Positions 57,631 through 64,000 of a stretch of DNA of 64,000 bases are shown here, piece after piece (within the stretch, counting starts at the first letter, position 1; each line of letters opens with the position of its first letter). The position numbers and the translations under genes were made by a program. Origin of the DNA: Melampsora larici-populina 98AG31 (taxonomy: Eukaryota > Basidiomycota > Pucciniomycetes > Pucciniales > Melampsoraceae); the NCBI RefSeq assembly GCF_000204055.1, contig NW_006768806.1, forward strand, positions 35,677-99,676, written 5' to 3'. Below the pieces are notes generated by a model, which saw only the letters and a list, made by a program, of their open reading frames with translations, ran no database searches and was not told the DNA's origin.

Positions 57631-58955
57631 TTCTGCAGGAAATATAACAAAATCATAAGACAGTCAACATTAAGCTTGACAGGTATCAGATCAAGGGGAA
57701 ATGAAGCATAAAATATAAAGTAGACTGACTATGTTTGGCTAGAACGTGTTTTAGACTGACTGAAGAGGCAAAAAGAAGTTAGACGAAATCAGACAATGGA
57801 CTGGTGTTTAGACTACTAATGAGAAGCAAAACCGAGGAAAAGCTGACTAGACTAGTAATAAGTGTTTGGTGACGATTTAAGAAGTTGAAAGTATATCTTG
57901 GATTGACCGATGTGGAAAGTGGCTTGAATCAAAACCGGACACTGAGATGAAGGGTCGGCTTTATAGATTTACAGACGGGGGTAGTATTCGCAATATAGGC
58001 TTGAAAGAATTCTTGGGCTGAACTACTGGTTTGGTTCCGAGGTCCTTGCAATCAAACTTGTGACACAATGATGATGCCTGAATCGAAGCGGGTGAAAAAC
58101 CTGGTTGCAGAATTCTTTGTAATCTTCTTGGTTTTAGAATCAAAGCGGATGAAAAACTTGAATCGAATTGATCTATCAAAGTTGAATCAAAGCCAATGAT
58201 GAAGACGACCAAGATGGTTTTGTCCTAACCATTGAGTCAATTTCGATCTAGAAAGTGCCAAGAGATTATTGTGAATTTGGAATCGAGTTTGAGCTCAATG
58301 TTGTTGGAATGGGTTGGATGGAAACGATGGTATGAAGTTCTTGCGTGCACTGTCGTAGACTTTCAATTCTGAATTGAAGCCCAAGAGAAATTGAAAAAGT
58401 TGAGTAGAAATCGAATAGTGCTAGCTGGACCTCGAAGTCTATTTCGTATTATTGTGTGGTTTCATTGTGGTGAAGATGAATGGCTGATATCATATTGTGA
58501 TGATATGCAAACCTTGCGTGTTATGAGATGAATCGAGTCACACAATTCCATACGTCAGAGCCGTCAAGTCATTCAGAGACCGTTGTTGATGTCGAGGGCA
58601 GTGTCGTGTTACCGGCTGGAGCAGCTGCTATGTGCTGACTGGAGGTGGAGGTCGAATTGAAAGTGAGAGGTGAGAATGAATGGATTTACGTAAAGACTAA
58701 CCAGAACCAGAGAATCTGGTGGGAAGAAAATTGACACGACCGCTACAAGGTCGGACCTTGAGTGACCAGGGAAGGCCCGGCCGGACCCAGTTCTTTTTAG
58801 AAACCGTCAGTCATGAGCCAAGACAGAGACGGTTTGGCATGATCAACTATAAGGTTTTGAGTCCGATGCCTTATAATTTCAGGTTTTGGACTTGGGGGTA
58901 AAATCCACTTGCGACACAATTTGGCTAGAAACTGCCACGAATTCCTTTACCGGCT
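57631..58955. other. Tc1-type element interior upstream of the antisense gene
   Basis: 1.3 kb with no supported gene. Words such as GAATCAAAGC and TTGAATCGAA recur on both strands at 58080-58200. It presumably includes the antisense gene's promoter. Confidence 0.4.
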
Positions 58956-58982
58956 GTACATGATATCTCCTACAATCCAATT

Positions 58983-59088
58983 ACACTTTCTCAACAACTC
59001 GAATTTCACATGTATAGTTTATCATTCAGGTAACAACACTTTCTCAACAACTCGAATTTCACATGTATAGTTTAACATTCAGGTAACA
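58983..59088. repeat. 53-bp tandem duplication beside the Tc1-type element
   Basis: Two copies, 58983-59035 and 59036-59088, starting ACACTTTCTCAACAACTCG, with one mismatch. It lies just outside the right end of the Tc1-type element. Confidence 0.92.
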
Positions 59089-59099
59089 GACAAATCAGA

Positions 59100-59520
59100 A
59101 AAAACATTGAGCGCCTCATAATCCATGTCTTTGGCCTCCAAGCCAAGGAGGACTGACACGTGAGTGAAACTGGAGCTAAGCTCCAGATCCTCACGCACTC
59201 TAGGTTTATTGTGCCGCGCTTGTTCTTAGATCTCTAAGAATGAGAGCGGCGGGTTTCGGGTGAAAACCTAGCGCTCATCTATGGCACGCGCCACTCTTGT
59301 GAATATCAAGAGAGGTCGCCGTCAGATGAGCTGTGTGCATGAGAGCGGGCAAGGGACCCTTCGAACCCATCTACAGGGAGTGAAGGATCTGATGAGCCGA
59401 GAGCCTTGTGAAGGGTCTCGTCGCCCGTTCTCATGGAGACAAGCTCGCGTAGACACACCCAAAAGATCATACAACTATTTTCTACAAAATAGCAAATATG
59501 AAATTACAAAGCTGTGATGA
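59100..59520. other. GC-rich hairpin-rich tail of Ngaro-2
   Basis: Several short dyads: CCTCCAAGCCAAGGAGG, CTGGAGCTAAGCTCCAG, CTTAGATCTCTAAG, CTCTTGTGAATATCAAGAG. Blocks with GAGAGCGGGC and CGCCCGTTCTC face each other. The position, directly after the minus-strand recombinase gene, is where split direct repeats would be expected, but clear B1-A2-B2 repeats were not resolved. Only about 560 bp separate the recombinase from the Tc1-type element, so the Ngaro-2 end may be truncated. Confidence 0.5.
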
Positions 59521-59521
59521 C

Positions 59522-60568
59522 CTAGACAATATCTCTGCGTGCAGAGTGATTTAACAAACGAGCCAACGACTTAGTCTGGCGAAGGACATGAGGAGAGTAA
59601 CGATGAAGGTACAACTTATAAGCCGTAGAGCGCCATCTACCTACCCTCTTCAGGGAAGACTTTGACCGACCGAAATTCGCCATCAAGGATGCGCCGCCAA
59701 TTCTCAGACTATGACCTGTCCATACCGTTTCGCTGCTCGTCTGATTACGTTTCAGAACTGCCAACACGCAACCTTTTGTCATCGGTTCGCAAACAGAAAC
59801 ACCCCTGAATAACGGATCGTCGTCGCTGCCGTTTGAAGCTTGCAATAGATTCCGAAGAGCCTGAATAGGATCAAGACGATTGGGTTGGCGACGCAGGTGA
59901 ATGTATTGTAGCTCTCCGAGAGCAGCAGTCTTCGCCAATCGAAGGCATAGAGATGCTGAGGAGAAATCGGCCGAAAACACAACATCACATCGACGAATAA
60001 AAATCAAGGGGTGGTCATCATGCTTTGTCAACTCCCCCAATCTAGCTAGACCCCAAAATCCTACTAGAATGATAGCTCGCAACGTTACGTTTGGGAGCGA
60101 AGAACCTTGGAGCCGGGTGATAAGCAAATCAACATCCATCAGAGTGAGTCCAGTCCTAACGCGTCTAGTGGTGGGGATTTCGCAGCGCTTAGTCGCCGTC
60201 AATAGTATTCTCAGTCTATTCATATCAAGCGTCGGAAAGGTAACATTATGTAGGGTATGCCACATACGCAGGCCTGTAAGGTATCTTTTGGTAGTATTGC
60301 TGATAACCCGAGCGTTGTTTTCGTTTTCTCCACACCACAACACAAATTGGTATACGTCGTTGGCGGAAATGGGGAAGGGAAAAAGCGAAGTATTCATAAA
60401 CTTGAAATATTTGTTTACAGCGGCCGCGTACTGCCGCGTAGTCGAAGCAGCCCAACCGTGTGCCAAGATGGCCGTACTAACACTATCCAATCTTCTAAAC
60501 ACTCCCGGAGCTGATTGGGATAAAGTCGATTTTGCCGAGGACATTATTGGTTGACGGTGATGGAACAA
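59522..60568 (-). CDS. Ngaro-2 tyrosine recombinase, intact
   Basis: 348 residues, start MFHHRQPIMSS at 60568; its first 74 bases overlap the end of the RT-RNase H frame. N-terminal domain WAASTTRQYAAAVNKYFKF and LRMWHTLHNVTFP. Catalytic residues: Arg in FWGLARLGEL, HxxR in TGHSLRIGG, GRW, and Tyr in YKLYLHRY. Integrates the element through a circular intermediate. No stops or frameshifts; length is usual for the family. Confidence 0.93.
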   Translation of the reverse strand: MFHHRQPIMSSAKSTLSQSAPGVFRRLDSVSTAILAHGWAASTTRQYAAAVNKYFKFMNTSLFPFPISANDVYQFVLWCGENENNARVISNTTKRYLTGLRMWHTLHNVTFPTLDMNRLRILLTATKRCEIPTTRRVRTGLTLMDVDLLITRLQGSSLPNVTLRAIILVGFWGLARLGELTKHDDHPLIFIRRCDVVFSADFSSASLCLRLAKTAALGELQYIHLRRQPNRLDPIQALRNLLQASNGSDDDPLFRGVSVCEPMTKGCVLAVLKRNQTSSETVWTGHSLRIGGASLMANFGRSKSSLKRVGRWRSTAYKLYLHRYSPHVLRQTKSLARLLNHSARRDIV

Positions 60569-62227
60569 CTTGTTTGATTAGTTGCGAAAGGTCAGGTGGG
60601 ATTTCTATCAAGATTAGATTGTCCATCCCTTTTGATGGTCCCAAGCCCCGTGATAACTTGTCAGCTTTGTTATCAGCTGAAGTTACCCTGACCAGATTTA
60701 TGTCACAGTCCAAATCAACTAGTAGGTCCTGCAACACTCGCCACTCTTGATTCACCCAGAAGTCGCGAGATTTTCGATTCCAAGCAGCGCCTTCAGTTGT
60801 CGTGTTATTGGTCAGGCAGGAAAACTTAAAACCTGCCACGCCAACTGACTCGTTCATTTTTCGTTTCAGCATCAACAAACCTAACCGCACGGCCACCGTC
60901 TCGGCCCAGGCAATTGTACGCCTGGGCCGCCCTGAGGGATACTCCCAACCAGGCAACCATTGGAATTGTCCCCAAGACCTTCCGATGATTATTCCGATGC
61001 CAAAATCTGTCGAGGCGTCACCCACCCACCCCACGTTCTTTACAACGTGGTCTGGGATCAACTTCGTTGGGTTCAAGTTTTCCAAGTACGATTTCCAGTA
61101 ACGAACATCCTCTTTTACATCATCAGGGATCACTCTTCTACCCGGCGATTTCCAGGCTGCGACAAAGGCGAATCCTTCCACTAGGTAGCATTTAAGCTGT
61201 GGTAAAATTAGCGTAACGTGGCTTAACTTACCATTAAATTTTTGCATCTCTTTCTTCGTGCATGTCGTCCTAATTAAAAATTCATCTACTTCACGACGTC
61301 TCTTCTGTAACTTTTTGTCTGGAAACCGTACTGTCTTCTTGACACAATTCCAATGGAAGCCGATGAATTTTTGCTCTTCTGCAAATTCAGAATATTTTGT
61401 TACGTTTGTTTTTACTCCCAGACGCTCACTGGCCTCTACGATTTCCAGAATTGTTGTTTTATCTGATTTTAACTTTATCATCAAATTATCGTCGACCCAT
61501 CTGAAAGCTTCTACTAATTTAAAAATCGCTTTCATTAAGTCTTTCCATCCATCTGCTGGTCCTCCAAACGAGCCACAACCGCCTACTCCACCGAAGGCTA
61601 TCATGATATCTATCAAGACTTGTCCATTAAAATCCATGATTGCTAAAAACGGCCATTGGGATGGGTGCGTTGGGATTTGCCTGTACGCACCTTCCCAATC
61701 GAAAATCCCGATCAGTACATCTTCCTTTAGACGTTTTATAAACAGAGCCACTACTTTGAAATCATCCCATGTGGTTTCGAAGTCTTCCTTATTCACGTAA
61801 GAGTTTACTGATCGTATCTGCTTGTCGAACTTCGGGTACGACATATCGTTTATCAGTCTAAAGGACCCATCACCATTTTCAACTGCACCAAGAGGACTTG
61901 TACGAAAAAATCCTAATCTTTTGTACACTTCCTCCTTTTCAAAAGGGCCATACATTCTTCCAGCATTAATTTCTTTCTCGAAATTCTTTTCTATCTTTTC
62001 TGCTTCGCATGTACTGCTGAATCGTGATTAGGCGGAAAATAATATTTCAGGTCTTTCACCGTATGATAAGGTATTCCTTGGTGAAATCCATTCACAAATC
62101 CGTCTAACAAGTATGCGTATTTGTCTAACAAACCATACTTCGTTAATTGTGACCTCCAGACTTCAACATTCATCACGCATTTCACATTCGACGGCCAACC
62201 ATTCTGTTTGATTGAAATTTCATTCAT
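60495..62227 (-). CDS. Ngaro-2 reverse transcriptase-RNase H
   Basis: Main frame 60495-61955 continuing a segment at 61991-62227 (MNEISIKQNGWP ... NHDSAVHA) after a 1-nt frame change near 62000 (HDSAVHA to EAEKIEKNF). RT motifs: INDMSYP, FDWEGAYRQIP, IAFGGVGGCGSFGGP, FRWVDDNLMI (WVDD). RNase H: GDASTDFGIGIIIG, WAETVAVRLG, CLTNNTTTEGA (the usual Asp of this block reads Asn here) and DNKADKLSRG. A poor match at the third RNase H acidic position is the one oddity. The C-terminus overlaps the recombinase start. Confidence 0.9.
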
Positions 62228-62361
62228 AATTTCACTACATACGGATACATTTTACAACAAAAAACAAATATGTTATTACATAGATAAATCACATCACTCT
62301 ATTATGGATAAAGATCACACCCTGAACTACACAGAAATCCAGCATTCAACAAGAAGAATAC

Positions 62362-64000
62362 TTACATCTTATCTTTCGATGTAGACTGTTTTGGGTTTTC
62401 GTCTACTCTATTAAAACTGGACCTATCCACTTGTTTTCCTTTATTCATGATTTCTTTTCTATCAATCCTTTGATAAGGTCCAGGTGACAGCTCCTTTCTC
62501 AAATTTCTACCCCGATTATTTCTTCTGTTGTTACTTTGATAGTTATCGTTTTTCCTGAAGTTGTTTCTATCGAAAGAATGTTGGTGGTTATTTTCATGAA
62601 AGGAATTGTTTCTGCCAAAGGTCGGCGGCGCTAGATGATTGTTGGTATGATCTATTGAATTTTCTATCTTGGTCGAATCATGGTTAATGTCCTTTGCATA
62701 TCTTCTTCCCGTTATCGGACTAAAATTCTCTCTAGGATTTCCTTTTGCGTACGCTGAGGAAACATAAGTTAGATATGACCCTCTAGTTAGATATGACTCT
62801 CTTTGAAACACCCATTCAAGACTTACGATTATCCAAAAGGGTAATCCTACCGTCTTGCAACAATTCTGTTCTAGCTTTCGCCTCATCTAGAAAGTTCTCT
62901 CTTTGTACACTTGGATCCCCTGGGGCTCCCTCAATTCGATTGCACAATACATCAGTACGAACCATTATATCATATCTAAAAGCCGTCACCCATCCGTGCC
63001 TTAAACTTAAACGTTCTACATATAAGAAGTGTTTTTCCAAACTAATTGGAAAAGGTCAATCAATTATCATCATCTTTATGAGCAATAATTTTACACTCAC
63101 TCTTTCGCGAATGGTACATGTTTGTACGTTTCTATCAAATACTTCAACATCAGAGTCTTCGCTCTTGTCCAATCCGCGAAAGTCAGCCACCACTCGCTCC
63201 TTGCTGGTTGGCCAGTGGGTTTATCCTTCTTCTTTGACGATGTGTTGTTGCCATCTACCATTTGGTCTAATTCGATCCACTTGTCATTAAATATTGACAA
63301 TTTGAAGTACATGTCTAATTTCTTTAAATGTTTATCCCAGTACGGTGTGAACGCTCTCAATTCAGAAGACGAAACTTGCCCACTCTTGTAGTTCTTCAAT
63401 GGGTCTGATTGTTTCGAGGTGTTTTCGTAGTTGTTGCTTAATGAGTTTAAGAAATTTTCGACTATCTTTGTGTTACCCATGGCCAAAGCCATTTTCGCTA
63501 CATCGACTGAAACACCTGTTTCTAAAATTTTAATAAAAATCTATATTAGTCTATGCATATAATATTTTCGTATAACCTCATTGACAATAATCAAATGATT
63601 AAGAAAAACCGGAATACATCACAGTATGCATAAACGTTACACTCGGAATATATCACATAGTGGTAAAACTCAAAGATTTTTGAATCGGCTTGAGCATGAT
63701 CGGAATAGATCACAAATAAAACGTTTCGGAATAAATCACAAAAGGCATGATCGGAATAAATCACGAATAAAACGTTTCGGAATAAATCACGAAAGGTTGA
63801 ACAATAATATCATACCAATACAAACGTTTCGGAATAAATCACAAAAGGTTGAATTCACGAAAGGATAGAATTCACAAAGCAGAGTGATAATGATCAATGA
63901 TTAAAGGTTGAAGTTGAAAAACTAACTCTTATCATTTTCCCCAAACTCTATTGAGGAAGACGAGTCTTCAGAATTACTTAGTTTTTCTTCTTCAAACACT
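62362..64000 (-). CDS. Ngaro-2 Gag-like protein, spliced, partial
   Basis: Exons from the right edge to about 63927 (acidic: SNSEDSSSSIEFGEND), about 63102-63521 (VDVAKMALAMGN ... LRAFTPYWDKHLKKLDMYF), about 62827-63036 (LEKHFLYVERLSLRHGWVTA) and 62362-62760 (PYAKGNPRENFSP, then an Asn/Arg-rich tail). Splice phases fit, for example DN|PYAKG, which parallels INPYADF of Ngaro-1. It lacks the RGG tail of Ngaro-1 and instead has NNRRNNRGRN. A nucleocapsid-like RNA-binding role is inferred. The N-terminus is outside the window. Confidence 0.75.
63522..63926. repeat. Gag intron with tandem repeats
   Basis: Intron of about 405 bp with donor GTTAGT and acceptor TTTTAG (minus strand). It contains repeated CGGAATAAATCAC and AAAACGTTTCGGAAT words between 63645 and 63865, a minisatellite of about 30 bp. 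Confidence 0.75.

Larger units (their letters stand above)
52970..58956 (+). mobile_element. large Tc1-type transposon with a second gene
   Basis: Terminal inverted repeats CAGCCGGTAAAGGAATT-GT at 52970 and inverted at 58956, similar over about 35 bp, flanked by TA at 52968-52969 and 58957-58958. The 5987-bp length is unusual for this superfamily (usually 1.3-2.4 kb). It is explained by a second, oppositely oriented gene (about 55390-57630). Both genes converge on the noncoding centre at 54530-55390. Confidence 0.88.
59522..64000 (-). mobile_element. Ngaro-type retrotransposon (Ngaro-2), runs off the right edge
   Basis: Gag, RT-RNase H and tyrosine recombinase in order on the minus strand, homologous throughout to 11046-16310 but clearly diverged, so a different family. 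RT and RNase H are one open frame and the recombinase frame is intact. The 5' end lies beyond 64000 and the 3' terminal repeats were not resolved. Confidence 0.88.

Overview
The window reads as a repeat-dominated stretch of a basidiomycete fungal genome, most likely a rust fungus (Pucciniales). Evidence for this is the short GT-AG introns of about 50-80 bp, two Kyakuja-Dileera-Zisupton (KDZ) DNA transposons, one of them carrying a TET/JBP-type dioxygenase gene, two DIRS/Ngaro-type tyrosine-recombinase retrotransposons, spliced hAT and Tc1-type transposases, and a diverged fungal eIF3h-like gene. All family assignments come from motifs read by eye; no database search was possible.

Layout. 1-1450 is an AT-rich minisatellite. 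2029-18948 is a complete KDZ element (KDZ-1) with 319-bp terminal inverted repeats (TIRs) and an 8-bp target duplication with one mismatch. It holds an antisense HMG-box-like accessory gene (3480-5516), a foldback repeat (6461-7250) and a KDZ transposase gene (7889-18342). That gene is split by a 6.7-kb Ngaro retrotransposon (10713-17450) with textbook split direct repeats A1...B1-A2-B2. After a 104-bp-period satellite (19190-19790) comes a second KDZ element (KDZ-2, 20140-32181) with 106-bp TIRs. It carries a KDZ transposase on the minus strand, a divergently transcribed TET/JBP-like gene, and a third gene joining a FAR1-like N-terminus to an OTU protease-like domain. Four arrays of short palindromes (TTCAC...GTGAA) lie between or inside these genes.

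32190-40290 holds the 3' end of a Copia retrotransposon with an insertion in its RNase H region, then a decayed minus-strand hAT transposase gene interrupted by a 714-bp Harbinger-type MITE with a TAA duplication. 40297-44451 is a full-length hAT element whose transposase contains four in-frame TGA codons. 45557-50625 holds two blocks of minus-strand exons of unrecognised, rust-type protein(s); between them sits a plus-strand, frame-damaged eIF3h-like gene. 51478-52623 is a foldback element. 52970-58956 is a large (6 kb) Tc1-type element with TA duplication. It encodes a DD34E transposase and, on the opposite strand, a second, apparently intact multi-exon gene of unknown function. 59522 to the right edge is a second Ngaro element on the minus strand with a continuous tyrosine recombinase frame.

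The window is thus mostly mobile DNA in which several DNA transposons carry accessory genes that could affect chromatin or DNA modification (HMG, TET/JBP, OTU). About a dozen premature stops spotted across families are all TGA, several where arginine is expected. This fits decay by C-to-T change at CGA codons, as expected of methylated CpG.
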